From Bolinopsis microptera (lineage: Eukaryota; Ctenophora; Tentaculata; Lobata; Bolinopsidae), in assembly GCF_026151205.1 (NCBI RefSeq), contig NC_087073.1:13597837-13661836 (forward strand): a DNA stretch of 64,000 bases, given 5' to 3'. A program made the translations under genes and the position numbers. Shown here in pieces: positions 11,758 through 21,370 of this stretch. The notes below the pieces were generated by a model. The model saw only the letters and a list, made by a program, of their open reading frames with translations, was not told the DNA's origin and made no database searches. Position 1 is the first letter of the stretch. Every line of letters starts with the position of its first letter.

Positions 11758-11795
<38 letters not shown>
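11287..11795 (+). mobile_element. LINE 3' UTR and poly(A) tail
   Basis: Non-coding sequence after the ORF2 stop, ending in 32 consecutive A residues (11,764-11,795) directly joined to the downstream copy of the 618-bp repeat. The uninterrupted tail agrees with a young insertion. Confidence 0.85.
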
Positions 11796-11797
<2 letters not shown>

Positions 11798-11965
11798 GTA
11801 CATATTATTGACATTTTCTTTACTTGTTTATTGTTCTCTGCTGATTGCATCACTATTATTGACATTTTCGTTGCTTGGTTATAATTGTGGTCTGCCAATT
11901 GCATCACTTGATTTAATTAAATGTATATTATATGCATTTAATTAATTATATATTATATTATATTA

Positions 11966-13427
11966 CGGGTATCGGCCTTACAAAATGACACGAAAAAGGA
12001 GATGGCTCTGAAATGCACAAAAATGAGTTTTTTTCATGTTTTATTATCCAGATAGGTAGTTCAACAGGTATATTTTTCTTCCCGGGGGTTGATTTGATTG
12101 AAAAACCGTAAATTTTGCGATAAAAATTGTCATCTTTGAAATCTTCCAAAAAAACATGCCTTACAAAATGACAATTTCGTCACGGCTGTCATTTTTTAAC
12201 AGCAGCCTATAGAAATTTGATTTCACCTAGGACAGTTAGATAAATATAATAGATTGAAGATTAGAATAGCTTTTACAGGAAAAAGGATGATTAAAAAAAG
12301 TTGGGCAATTTCGCGTGAGATAGTGCCTTACAAAATGACAACCCAAAACGGCATCACTTCAAATCCGATTTGGGAAAAAGTTTCATTATTCTTTCACGTG
12401 TCTTACTGTTAGATATATATGTTGTTTATATTATACCAGTTCTGTTTTTACCAGAATATATTAAAAAAGGAACATTTTTTATACTTTAAAAAAACTTTAA
12501 AAATGTCATTTTGTGAGGCGTAAAAACCATTTTTTGTTTTCATACTTGAACACAGTATTTGGTTATATTTGATATTTTCTTTGACTGGATAGATCACTTT
12601 TCAGTGTTAAGTTAACGTTTGACATGTTTTAGGAGTTGTTATTACTCTCTGCTTTCACAAAATAGAAGCTTTATTTCGTTGAATTTTGAAATCAGAGTTT
12701 GAAATCAAAGAGTTTGAAATCAATGTTTTGATATCAGAACTGCACTTTTTTAATGTTACTTGATTGTTAACTGTCAGATTATGATTATTTTTAACTCCTT
12801 CTTGTATTGACTGCTTCTGATCCATTTTAGATGATGAAAGTAATTCAATCTGAAACATTGTCATTTTGTAAGGCTTTTCGGTGTCATTTTGTGAGGCATT
12901 TTGATCAAAATTGATGATCAAACAAACACATTTAGGCTCATCATAAGCTTACTGGGTTTAAGAATACCAATAATTAGGCAAGGGGCATCCAATATAAATA
13001 TGCCATCTTTGTATCATAAAATAAAACTGTCATTTTGTGAGGCATAACACTGTCATTTTGTGAGGCTAGGTCATTTTTTTGTCATTTCTTCTACCAAAGT
13101 CACTAAATCAGTTTTTTTATTTGACCAGAGTAGTCTTTGATTGACATAAGTCATGGTAGTACCTGGTTTTCTGGGGTTAAATTCTAAACTTTGGTCTCCA
13201 TTCTGGGTAACAGTTAGGCGGGGCAATGACTGAACAGCAAAAACGTCCATATTTATGTAAGAAATATAGATTCTATGTCATTATCATTCCTTGGGAAGTG
13301 TTAATTAATGCTTTTTCTTTCATACAGTAAAAGGAATAGGGTTCAATGTATAGGGAACCTAAGCTACAGCATGGTCTATGTGGGCTGTCATTTTGTGAGG
13401 CCTGTCATTTTGTAAGGCCGATACCCG
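11966..13427. mobile_element. 1,462-bp non-autonomous DNA transposon with TA duplication
   Basis: The two ends are perfect 25-bp terminal inverted repeats starting CGGGTATCGGCC. A TA is duplicated at the insertion point. The uninterrupted 618-bp copy upstream supplies the empty site, which confirms the exact ends. No transposase frame is visible inside. The element carries ten copies of a 16-bp motif, TGTCATTTTGTRAGGC: three in reverse orientation in the left half (11,975, 12,158, 12,325) and seven forward in the right half (12,504, 12,859, 12,882, 13,028, 13,051, 13,386, 13,403). TA duplication is typical of the IS630-Tc1-mariner group, but the superfamily is not proven. The repeated motif is a candidate transposase-binding site. 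Confidence 0.85.
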
Positions 13428-13668
13428 TATATTATATAATTATTATATTTAATATTCTATCGTTTGACAATTTTTATATTCATTGTTGAGCATATGAATT
13501 GTTCACTAATTTCCGCTGCCTGTGTCACTTGATTCGATTGAATGTATCATTTTCTTTCAATCTTAAGCTTATTTCTGGTACTTTCTACTTTAATGGTACT
13601 TTCTCGTTTCTCTTTCAATCTTTATCATGTATTTGTAACATTAATAATTTTTCATGGATGTATATTTA

Positions 13669-13687
13669 TTACTAATCAATTCAGCAG
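13669..13687 (+). promoter_or_regulatory. Splice acceptor abutting the RNF14 start codon
   Basis: TTACTAATCAATTCAG ends at 13,684, followed by CAG and the ATG. The sequence has a branch-point-like TACTAAT and a 3' splice-site AG. It is either the end of a 5' UTR intron or a trans-splicing acceptor. Confidence 0.6.
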
Positions 13688-15073
13688 ATGAATGAAGAAG
13701 ATCTTGAGTCCCAACAAGATGAAATATTGGCACTTCAGAGCATATATGATAGTAAAGAATTCAGAACAAACAATGAAAATCAGGGTATTTTCAATGCCAA
13801 TGTTCAACCAGCTCTTGATTCAGTGGAACTGATAATTCAAGATGACTCTCACATACCCAATTGTCTTACGCATCTTTGTACGAAAGCAGACAATACAATT
13901 GTCTATAATGTCAAGCATCTTCCTCCTATTGTATTGAAATTTGAGTATCCTCCGGGTTATCCATCTTCAGCATTTCCAAAGCTATCTCTTTCTTGTATCT
14001 GGTTGCCCGATAATATGTTGCAACAAGTCAAAGAACACCTAATATCCGATTGGGAGGATACTAAAGATGTTATTTTGTTTTCTTGGACTTCATTTCTTGT
14101 GAATGACATTTGGGACTATCTTCAACTTCCCAACAAATTAGTTTGTCCTGAATTTATTTCAGAAGATATAATTGGGCAATTATGCGTATTTGACTATGAA
14201 AAGAGATTGTCAGTGTTCAGCCAGTCTCCTCATAAATGTAATGTATGTTTTGATGAATACAAAGGATCTCTTTGTATGCAATTTTTACCTTGTGATCACG
14301 TCTTCTGCAAAGTATGCATGAAAAGCTATTTTGAGGTATTGATCAACTCTGGAGATGTAAACCAGTTGCTTTGCCCTAATGACAAATGTGATTCTTTAGC
14401 GCTTCCTACTCAAGTTAAGGAACTTGTTGAAAGTGACTTGTACGAGAAATATGAACGATTTTTATTGCAGAGGACTCTTGACCAAATGTCAGATGTTGTA
14501 AGATGTCCCAGGAAGTTTTGTCAAAATTCTGTCTTGAAAGATGTTGACTCGAATATGGCTCAGTGTAACAGTTGTAATTTCATCTTTTGTGTGTTGTGTG
14601 ATAAAACATGGCATGGAGAACATACCCCGTGTGAAATTCGTAGCTCAAAATACATTGAAATGTATGATAAATGGAAGGCAGCCAATGAGGCTGGGCAGGA
14701 AGCAATGTATAAAATGTACGGAAGAGCGAATGTTTTAAGGATTGTTGCAGACATAGATTCAGCCGATTGGCTGAAAACCAACACAAAACCATGTCCTTCT
14801 TGTAATACTCCATTACTCTTAGGGATGGGCTGTAATAAGATAAAGTGCTCTGTGTGCAGCAACTATATGTGCTGGCTCTGTGGACTGAGAATTCAACCTA
14901 ATGATCCCTATTCTCATTTTCGACCTGGTGGACCTTGTGAAAACAGATTGTTTGAGAATACAGACACTGGAGTCGAGGATGACTGGATTTTCAACGATGA
15001 TAATATTGATAATGGTGTGCAATTTCTTGAAAATGGAGATGATGACTGGATTGAAATTGTTTTTCAGGACTGA
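13688..15073 (+). CDS. RNF14: RBR-type E3 ubiquitin ligase, RNF14-like
   Basis: Single-exon 461-residue protein. Residues about 8-150 form an RWD domain (DEILALQSIY and PPGYPSSAFP signatures). RING1 starts at Cys184 (CNVCFDEYKG...CDHVFC). The IBR spans about 260-325 (CPRKFCQNSV...CNSCNFIFC...C). RING2 starts at Cys369 (CPSCNTPL...GCNKIKC...CWLC) and Cys382 in the GMGC motif is the expected catalytic cysteine that takes ubiquitin from the E2. RWD-RBR order and length match RNF14/ARA54, which in other animals acts on stalled translation factors. An acidic tail follows. The ATG is three bases after an AG splice acceptor (TTCAG|CAG|ATG). The gene is intact although a LINE sits just 5', because the long direct repeat rebuilt its start. 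An ATTAAA lies 55 bp after the stop. Confidence 0.92.
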   Translation: MNEEDLESQQDEILALQSIYDSKEFRTNNENQGIFNANVQPALDSVELIIQDDSHIPNCLTHLCTKADNTIVYNVKHLPPIVLKFEYPPGYPSSAFPKLSLSCIWLPDNMLQQVKEHLISDWEDTKDVILFSWTSFLVNDIWDYLQLPNKLVCPEFISEDIIGQLCVFDYEKRLSVFSQSPHKCNVCFDEYKGSLCMQFLPCDHVFCKVCMKSYFEVLINSGDVNQLLCPNDKCDSLALPTQVKELVESDLYEKYERFLLQRTLDQMSDVVRCPRKFCQNSVLKDVDSNMAQCNSCNFIFCVLCDKTWHGEHTPCEIRSSKYIEMYDKWKAANEAGQEAMYKMYGRANVLRIVADIDSADWLKTNTKPCPSCNTPLLLGMGCNKIKCSVCSNYMCWLCGLRIQPNDPYSHFRPGGPCENRLFENTDTGVEDDWIFNDDNIDNGVQFLENGDDDWIEIVFQD

Positions 15074-16023
15074 TCTTATTTCTCACCTCAGACATCAGGG
15101 AAATTTAAATAAGTCTTGCAACCTTAGATTAAAGAATGCATTGCAATATTCAATAATTTCTCCAACCTATACTGGGAATACCTTTCTTTTGTTGTTGGGT
15201 TAATTAATTGAAATTAATTGAACAGCCTTTAATTATTATATACAGGACTTGTGGGCAGGTACAGTTTTACAAATTAGGTATTTATGAACTAATTATAAGA
15301 ATTTTTTGTGAAGTTGGTATCTTCTCTAATCCCATCTAGTGTGTAATTAATGAATGGGGGAAGTTAAACTTTCCTGCTAGGGGGATATGGAACAATTTAA
15401 GTTAGGGTACCTTATAACTAATATGACTATTCATTTATATGAACTCGTTTAGATAAAATAATGTTTGTTAAGTGATAGAATGAGGTTACTGTAAATAACG
15501 GGAATGTAATCTGTTTAGAAAACGTATAATAATTAGTAGTGTTTTTATGATGTAGTTTTTGATGATTTTATGAAAGTTTTTTTACAATGAAGTGTTTTAT
15601 TTGCATTCGTCATTCAAAATTCTTTTAAAAGTATGTTTTACTGACTCTTATTCACTGCAACTGTAAGGATTTATGAAAATTCAGTGTTGACTAATTATTC
15701 TTTTCCAAACTTTACGGCTTTCAATAGGTTATTATCCTCCCTTATATTATATTAGGGCCTGATATAATAGTATAGGCAATTCATAACAAATTTGAAATTT
15801 ATCCCTTTTCAATTCAATCAATCTTAGGGTAGCCTATCACATTATGAGCCTATCACATAGTATCACAAGCATCTCAAAAGTATAAGATGTTATAAGAAAT
15901 CATTAGTACTGAATGTTAATTAATTTAATGTTCTATAACTTATTCAGAGTGAAATTACAATTTTCATCCAATCTAATTCCCAGGATAAAGAATCGGTAAG
16001 ATCTAAACAGACTTTTCAGCAGC
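15074..16023 (+). other. Intergenic gap between RNF14 and CWF19L2
   Basis: No gene seen. An ATTAAA at 15,128-15,133 could serve RNF14 3' end formation, and I find no AATAAA. The right end carries the acceptor AGACTTTTCAG immediately before the next start codon. Confidence 0.5.
16004..16023 (+). promoter_or_regulatory. Splice acceptor abutting the CWF19L2 start codon
   Basis: AAACAGACTTTTCAG ends at 16,019 with CAGC before the ATG. A pyrimidine-rich 3' splice site with a four-base leader to the start codon. Confidence 0.6.
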
Positions 16024-18078
16024 ATGGGTAAAGAGAGAATTTCGATGGAAAAAGCTAATACATCATCAAGCAGTCAGAGTCAATTTGGCCCAGCTCTTCC
16101 ACCCTCAATGAATCAGTCAAATACTACTCAACCTTCTGCAAGAGAATCGTGGATGCAAGATTCTGATTCATTAGATTTTCTGGGATCTAATACTTATGAT
16201 AAGAAGGAAGCTAAAAATAAAAAAGAGAAAACACCTGAATATGACTATTCGGCACCTGGCCTTCATGTGATAAAAAAGTCGACTCTAAAGAACAATAGAC
16301 TGTTTTCAAGTCATAAGGAGAGCTCTTCGATTGATGACTCGAAAAGCCAGCTTCATAAAATGAAAGCAAGATTTAAGAACAACAATATCAATGATCACTC
16401 CAGTGATAAAAGACCCAAAGGAAATTCTTCTCATTTTAGAGCACCTACTGAAAGAAATTACTCACATCAAAATCGGAAAAGAGTCTCAAGATCAAGATCA
16501 AAAAGTCCTCGAAAATCTGCCTCTTCTCGAAATGAGGCTAGAGGACCTCGCCGGAGATCTGGATCTAGCAGTCCACGCAAAGAAAAAAAGCAGAGATCTC
16601 GATCAAAAAGTCCGGAAATAAAGTATAGAAAAAATTCAGTGTCCAAAAGTGATAACAAAAAAGACAGACAAAGATCTCGATCAAAAAGTCCGGAAATAAA
16701 GTATAGAAAAGATTCAGTGTCCAGAAGTGATAACAGAGAAGACAGACAAAGGTGTAGATCGAAAAGTCCCAAGTTAGACAGAAAAGAGGATTCCGGTATT
16801 GGTCATAAAGAAATAGATATGACTAAGGGCAGTGAAAAAGAGGCTTCAGCAAGTACAACTGATTCTTCGAATGTCAAATCATCAGAGGAAAAAATAATTA
16901 CCAATGATGACTTGAACAAGCTTTCAGCTAGGATTCTAAAAGCGGAAATCTCGGGTAATGCTGAAAAGGTTACAAAGTTAAACACAAAGTTAGAAGGAAT
17001 GAAAAAGCTTATGAAAACGCAGTCATCAAGTAAACCCTCTGTCAGAGAAGAAGTAGTTGTTCTAACGAAAACAGATTCTAAAGGCAATGCTCGTCCTGTT
17101 GAACTTGACAGTAATCAACTCACTGATAGGGGAAAGAAACGAAGGAAGGAGAAGATAGTAAAAACTCATGATGATTCCGGCGAGAGAGACAAATATTTCC
17201 CGGATGACAAAACGAAAGATTTACTGGATCTTCTGCAAGAAGAAAAATCCATTAACAAAATAGGACAAGATCAGCTTTTCATGAAATATGCCGGCAAACT
17301 TTCAAAGATGTCATCTGATAGACAAAACTGGACTATTGATGATATGTTTGAATCCAATATAGCCAAGGAAAAGTCAACTGCAACTAAAGATGCTGACCGA
17401 ATGAAATCTCAGAGCCAAAAGGAGCATAAACGGCTGGAATCATGTCATATGTGCCTTGAGAAATGTTCTAAGGATTCAATTGTATTTATTGGAAAAACAT
17501 TGTACATCAGAGTGCCGATATACAAATCACTTGCAACATATCAATGTCAAATTGTACCAGTCAATCATATTATTGCATCAGTAAACGGAGATGAAGATTT
17601 TTGGGAGGAGCTCAGAACTGTTAAATCATCAATTTCTAAGAAATTCGCCTCAAAGAATTTGGATGCCGTCTTCCTCGAAAGTGCCCAAAGATTAGGGCAG
17701 AGACGTCACATCTTTATTGACTGTGTTCCAGTTCCTATAGAGGATGGTACTTTGTTGCCAGCTTACTTTAAGAAAGCTATTCTAGACTGTGACGTGGAGT
17801 GGGCTCAGAACAAGAAGCTTGTAGACACACGACACAAATCATTGAGGAAATCTGTTCCTCAGGGTCTACCTTATTTCAGTGTTGAGTTTGGGACTGATGG
17901 TGGTTTTGCTCATGTTATCGAGGAAGAGAGTCTGTTTAAAAGATATTTTGGGCTAGAAGTTGTGGGTGGAGTTATAGATTGTGATGTTAATATTTGGAGG
18001 AATCCTGCCAAGGAGACCTCTGAGGGTTTAAAGTACAAGAAAAAGGTGTTTGAGAAGTTGTCTATTGAGTTTGAGTGA
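16024..18078 (+). CDS. CWF19L2: CWF19-like 2 splicing/debranching cofactor
   Basis: Single-exon 684-residue protein. The first 350 residues are low complexity, with an RS-rich segment at about 155-260 that holds two near-identical 26-residue units beginning RSRSKSPEIKYRK. The C-terminal part is the CwfJ C1 and C2 pair: CHMCLEKC from Cys474, the YQCQIVPVNH block, the LESAQRLGQRRHIFIDCVPVP block with a HIT-like histidine, and AYFKKAI, VPQGLPYFSVEFG, GGFAHVIE and FGLEVVGG. CWF19 family proteins bind the late spliceosome and assist the lariat debranching enzyme DBR1. The length is shorter than vertebrate CWF19L2, mainly in the N-terminal region. The ATG is four bases after an AG acceptor (TTTTCAG|CAGC|ATGG). 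Confidence 0.9.
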   Translation: MGKERISMEKANTSSSSQSQFGPALPPSMNQSNTTQPSARESWMQDSDSLDFLGSNTYDKKEAKNKKEKTPEYDYSAPGLHVIKKSTLKNNRLFSSHKESSSIDDSKSQLHKMKARFKNNNINDHSSDKRPKGNSSHFRAPTERNYSHQNRKRVSRSRSKSPRKSASSRNEARGPRRRSGSSSPRKEKKQRSRSKSPEIKYRKNSVSKSDNKKDRQRSRSKSPEIKYRKDSVSRSDNREDRQRCRSKSPKLDRKEDSGIGHKEIDMTKGSEKEASASTTDSSNVKSSEEKIITNDDLNKLSARILKAEISGNAEKVTKLNTKLEGMKKLMKTQSSSKPSVREEVVVLTKTDSKGNARPVELDSNQLTDRGKKRRKEKIVKTHDDSGERDKYFPDDKTKDLLDLLQEEKSINKIGQDQLFMKYAGKLSKMSSDRQNWTIDDMFESNIAKEKSTATKDADRMKSQSQKEHKRLESCHMCLEKCSKDSIVFIGKTLYIRVPIYKSLATYQCQIVPVNHIIASVNGDEDFWEELRTVKSSISKKFASKNLDAVFLESAQRLGQRRHIFIDCVPVPIEDGTLLPAYFKKAILDCDVEWAQNKKLVDTRHKSLRKSVPQGLPYFSVEFGTDGGFAHVIEEESLFKRYFGLEVVGGVIDCDVNIWRNPAKETSEGLKYKKKVFEKLSIEFE

Positions 18079-18481
18079 TGTTTGATTTCAAGCATCTGGA
18101 CTTCTGACGTGGTTTAACTAATTGATAATTTTATTGTTTTATAGCAGTACTATTTGACGAACACATTACAAAATTATTGAGGACATCTAATCAATGTTAT
18201 ATTATTGTCTAAAATTTTTGCATCAGCCCAAATATTGTTCCCAATACCTGCTGTGTTTTTTCTTTCCTAAATTCGAAATTTAAGCTCTAGAGATTTCTGC
18301 CAAAAATTCATTAGATTCCTGACCACGAGTCGATTTTATTTTCGTGAAATCGTATCAGGTAAAAGAATTTTTCAGTATATGACTTCACTATGCTTGTTAT
18401 TGAATCACTTTGTTTACCTGTACGTCCTACCTACGTCCTACATGTTTTGTTTGTTAAATTAAAAACAATTACAGGTACAGC
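18079..18481 (+). other. Intergenic gap between CWF19L2 and the M16 peptidase
   Basis: About 400 bp with no gene and no AATAAA. It ends in an ACAATTACAG acceptor just before the next start. The short spacing and shared strand leave room for a shared transcript. Confidence 0.45.
18455..18481 (+). promoter_or_regulatory. Splice acceptor abutting the M16 peptidase start codon
   Basis: ACAATTACAG ends at 18,474, followed by GTACAGC and the ATG. GTACAG gives a second possible AG one base before the start. Confidence 0.55.
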
Positions 18482-21370
18482 ATGGAAGTTGAGCTTTTAA
18501 GCGAGGGGCTGTTCTTCGGAACAACAAAGTTCAAGAAGTACAGAGTCTGTTCAACTGGACTAAGTGTAACTATTCTTGAACATGGCGGTCCTATTATGAG
18601 CGCTAATATAGCTTTAAAGACTCTTACTTGTGATGACGATGGCTTGCCTCATACTTTAGAGCACTTGGTCTTCATGGGCTCATCTAGTTATCCTAAAGGA
18701 TTTTTGGACTTTGCTGCAAACCGCTGTTTATCGAACGGGACAAATGCATGGACAGATCAGGACCACACTGCCTACACCGTGAGTTGTGCTGGAAAAGAGG
18801 GGTTCCTAACTTTTCTGCCGCTCTTTCTTGACCACATCCTCTTCCCGCTTTTAACAGACGAAGGGTTTGTCACGGAGGTGTATCATGTTAATGGTGACGG
18901 ACAGGATGGTGGAGTCGTTTACTGTGAAATGCAGACTTATGAGAATACTATTTGTATTGCAGATAGAGCATTTTCTCACTCAGTTTTTGGGAAGGGGAGT
19001 CCATATGGTGTTGAAACAGGTGGTATGCTACATGAATTGAGAACAAGCTGTAATGTTGAGAAGTGTAGAGAGTTTCATGGTCAGGCTTACAGGCCTGAAA
19101 ATATGAATATCATCATTTGCGGTAAGATATCCATTGAGGAAGTAACAGCAGCTATCACTGAAGTTAACAATAAAATACTGAAAGACAAATCTACTAAACG
19201 TGTAAAGCAGACTGATTGTCAAGATTTGAAGGATAGAATCATTGCTGCTGAAACTCACAGTTTCTCGTCCATCAGCTTGGAAACTGCAGCTTTTCCATCG
19301 CCAGAGGATGAAGACCCGGGGTGTATGCTTTTTGGTTTTAAGAGTTTGCCCTTGAACCAAATAAAAGAAATATTGGCCGAAGACATAATCATAGAATATT
19401 TGATTAACACATCGGCATCGCCTCTGACCAAAGATTTGGTTCACATTCCGGAACCCTTTTGCTCGTCCTTGTCCTACCACAGATACTACTATCCAACTAC
19501 TGTAGTTCAACTTAAACTAGAGGAAACTAACTCTGAAAAGCATACCGAGTTAAAAGAGGCTGTTCACTGTATTCTATTAAAAGTTAGGACTGGTTCTATT
19601 GATCTTGATAGGATTTACTCGTTGTTACGAAACAGACTTCTTGAAAGCAAGTTGGAAATCGAAGAAAACGATCTCGAAAGCCTGGTATCTTATGCAATTG
19701 TGGACAATTTGTATGAGCGGGAGTGTCCCAATTTGCTAGAGAACTACTCTAAGATGGATACTTACTATCATGAGCTTCTTGAAGGAAGTCAGGATTTCTG
19801 GCAGAGTGTTTTGAGCAGATTTATGGAATCACTTGTTACGTGTGTTGCTGCTCAGCCAAGTTCAGAGCTTTTGACTTCAATGGAAGAAGAGGACAGTGAG
19901 CGAATAGAAAAGCGAATCGATGAACTTGGTGAAGAAAAACTAAGTAATTACGGAGAAATCCTTGCTCAAGCTGAGGATTTCAATAACAACAGTATTTCAC
20001 CTGAGTTATTTGCTGCTATCAAGAAACCTGATCTAAGTCAGTTTGATGCCTACGACATCAGTACCTCTTCAAGCCAGGCAGATTCATGTCCCAATTTATT
20101 CCTCCATAACATAAACAGTTCTTTCTACCGCTTCTATTCTATCATAGACACTGATAAGTTTTCCGATCAAGAGAAGTCATTAGTTCCACTGCTTCTTGAG
20201 GCTTGTTGTAACCTTCCTATTGCTGATGAGGCTGGTTTATCGATGAGTGGCGATGAGGTGACATCCAAGTGTGAGAAACTGTTTCTCAACCATGGTGTAT
20301 CACTCGGTCTGTTCAAAGAACAAATTTGTCTGGAATTCACACTTTCAGAAGATAGTTTAGAGGAAGGTATTGTTCTTCTCCAGCAGCTCCTTTTCTATCA
20401 AGTTGTCGATAGCAAGAAGATCAGCGAGTATATACAAAACCTCAAGTCCACTGTCAAAGCAAGCAAACGATGTGGCTATGAAAGTGTGCAGTCTCTGGTA
20501 TACCAACACCTTTATCCCTTCAGTACTTCAGCTAAAAGTAGCCTCTTTTGTCAGGAGCATTCCCTGGAGTCTGTTAGTCTAGAAGATGCCTGTTCCTCCC
20601 TACAAATCATGTTCAAAGAGCTTTTCACCTCCGATTGCTGCTTGCATATAATGAGCAACCCAGAATTGTTACATAAACTCGATCTGTCCGGAATCAGTTC
20701 GCTCTTCAAGCTAGACGGTCGCTCCTCTGATAAGCTCAACTTCGTTCAGCTTAAATCGTTCTTATGCAAAGATTTGACAAACCTGATGGAAGAGGATATG
20801 GTTGTTAAGGTACCAGGCGAGGAAACAAGTTACATGGCATCCATCGTTCCAATATCTCATTCTCTGTACGACCCTCTTGACATTAAGATGAGAGTTTTCA
20901 AGAATTGGTTTGGGAACCTTGATGGGGTTATTGGGAGAGAAATTCGTGGAAAAGGTCTTGCTTATCACTATTATACTAGATCTTCTGCAACGGATGGAAA
21001 TCTCATGATGCAGCTCCAACAGTCAACAGATGTTTCGGCAGCTTTCTGCGCTGTCAAGGAGCTTACTGACAGCATTGTTTCGTCTGAAAATCCTACTGCA
21101 ATTGTGGATGAGAACCAAGTTGAGCTGTCAAAGAGTTCTACTTTCTTCTCTCTTGTGGAGAAGGTAAAATCCGGTTACAGTGCAGCTCTTTGGGATCTGA
21201 ACTTTATTCATGGAAAAACGGAGAGGAAACCTTTTCAAGAAATTTCCAGAGTTCTGGATGACATTTCTTGTCAAGATATTGTTGATCTTTGTAAAGAGTA
21301 TCATTACAAGCTGTTTGCTAAGGGTGAATCTGTAAAGATTTATACTATTCCCCAAAATAAGGAGGTTTAA
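18482..21370 (+). CDS. M16-family zinc metallopeptidase, C05D11.1-like
   Basis: Single-exon 962-residue protein. The inverted zinc motif HTLEH lies at 57-61 (His57 and His61 ligands, Glu60 base), within PHTLEHLVFMGSSSYP. The distal glutamate ligand is probably Glu149 in GVVYCEMQ. FSHSVFGKGSPYGVETGG and YRPENMNIIICG are also typical of the first catalytic half. The second half (about 540-960) resembles the inactive repeat of pitrilysin-like enzymes, with an REIRGKGLAYHYY substrate-binding block. Overall it matches the uncharacterised M16 group named after worm C05D11.1 and yeast YOL098C rather than insulysin or presequence protease. No clear signal or mitochondrial presequence is seen. The substrate is unknown. 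The ATG lies seven bases after an AG acceptor, with a second AG one base before it (TTACAG|GTACAG|C|ATGG). Confidence 0.88.
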   Translation: MEVELLSEGLFFGTTKFKKYRVCSTGLSVTILEHGGPIMSANIALKTLTCDDDGLPHTLEHLVFMGSSSYPKGFLDFAANRCLSNGTNAWTDQDHTAYTVSCAGKEGFLTFLPLFLDHILFPLLTDEGFVTEVYHVNGDGQDGGVVYCEMQTYENTICIADRAFSHSVFGKGSPYGVETGGMLHELRTSCNVEKCREFHGQAYRPENMNIIICGKISIEEVTAAITEVNNKILKDKSTKRVKQTDCQDLKDRIIAAETHSFSSISLETAAFPSPEDEDPGCMLFGFKSLPLNQIKEILAEDIIIEYLINTSASPLTKDLVHIPEPFCSSLSYHRYYYPTTVVQLKLEETNSEKHTELKEAVHCILLKVRTGSIDLDRIYSLLRNRLLESKLEIEENDLESLVSYAIVDNLYERECPNLLENYSKMDTYYHELLEGSQDFWQSVLSRFMESLVTCVAAQPSSELLTSMEEEDSERIEKRIDELGEEKLSNYGEILAQAEDFNNNSISPELFAAIKKPDLSQFDAYDISTSSSQADSCPNLFLHNINSSFYRFYSIIDTDKFSDQEKSLVPLLLEACCNLPIADEAGLSMSGDEVTSKCEKLFLNHGVSLGLFKEQICLEFTLSEDSLEEGIVLLQQLLFYQVVDSKKISEYIQNLKSTVKASKRCGYESVQSLVYQHLYPFSTSAKSSLFCQEHSLESVSLEDACSSLQIMFKELFTSDCCLHIMSNPELLHKLDLSGISSLFKLDGRSSDKLNFVQLKSFLCKDLTNLMEEDMVVKVPGEETSYMASIVPISHSLYDPLDIKMRVFKNWFGNLDGVIGREIRGKGLAYHYYTRSSATDGNLMMQLQQSTDVSAAFCAVKELTDSIVSSENPTAIVDENQVELSKSSTFFSLVEKVKSGYSAALWDLNFIHGKTERKPFQEISRVLDDISCQDIVDLCKEYHYKLFAKGESVKIYTIPQNKEV

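Larger units (their letters stand above)
4870..11795 (+). mobile_element. Tx1/L1-like non-LTR retrotransposon (LINE), nearly full length
   Basis: In order the element has an array of 18-bp repeats at its 5' end (4,870-5,085), a 5' leader, ORF1 (coiled coil plus SGNH-type domain, frameshifted), a spacer, ORF2 of 1,259 codons (endonuclease, reverse transcriptase, C-terminal zinc knuckle), a 3' UTR of about 480 bp and a 32-bp poly(A). ORF2 is uninterrupted and the flanking repeats differ by only four bases in 618, so the insertion is fairly recent. It lies inside the RNF14 coding region, in the same orientation as the gene. The clade call rests on the ORF2 C-terminal half (a WGC...IKREII...GGLGL block and knuckle), which looks like L1/Tx1 elements. 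I could not test this against a database. Confidence 0.85.
11796..13877 (+). repeat. Downstream copy of the 618-bp direct repeat, split by a DNA transposon
   Basis: Matches 4,252-4,869 base for base except four substitutions, once 11,966-13,427 and one TA are removed. Its 3' end is inside RNF14 codon 64. This copy supplies the start codon, acceptor site and 5' flank of the surviving RNF14 gene. Confidence 0.85.

Noticed and set aside
12655-12921. 88-codon frame inside the 1.46-kb DNA transposon
   Set aside because: No DDE/D or helix-turn-helix pattern, and the frame crosses two copies of the 16-bp motif; not a transposase.
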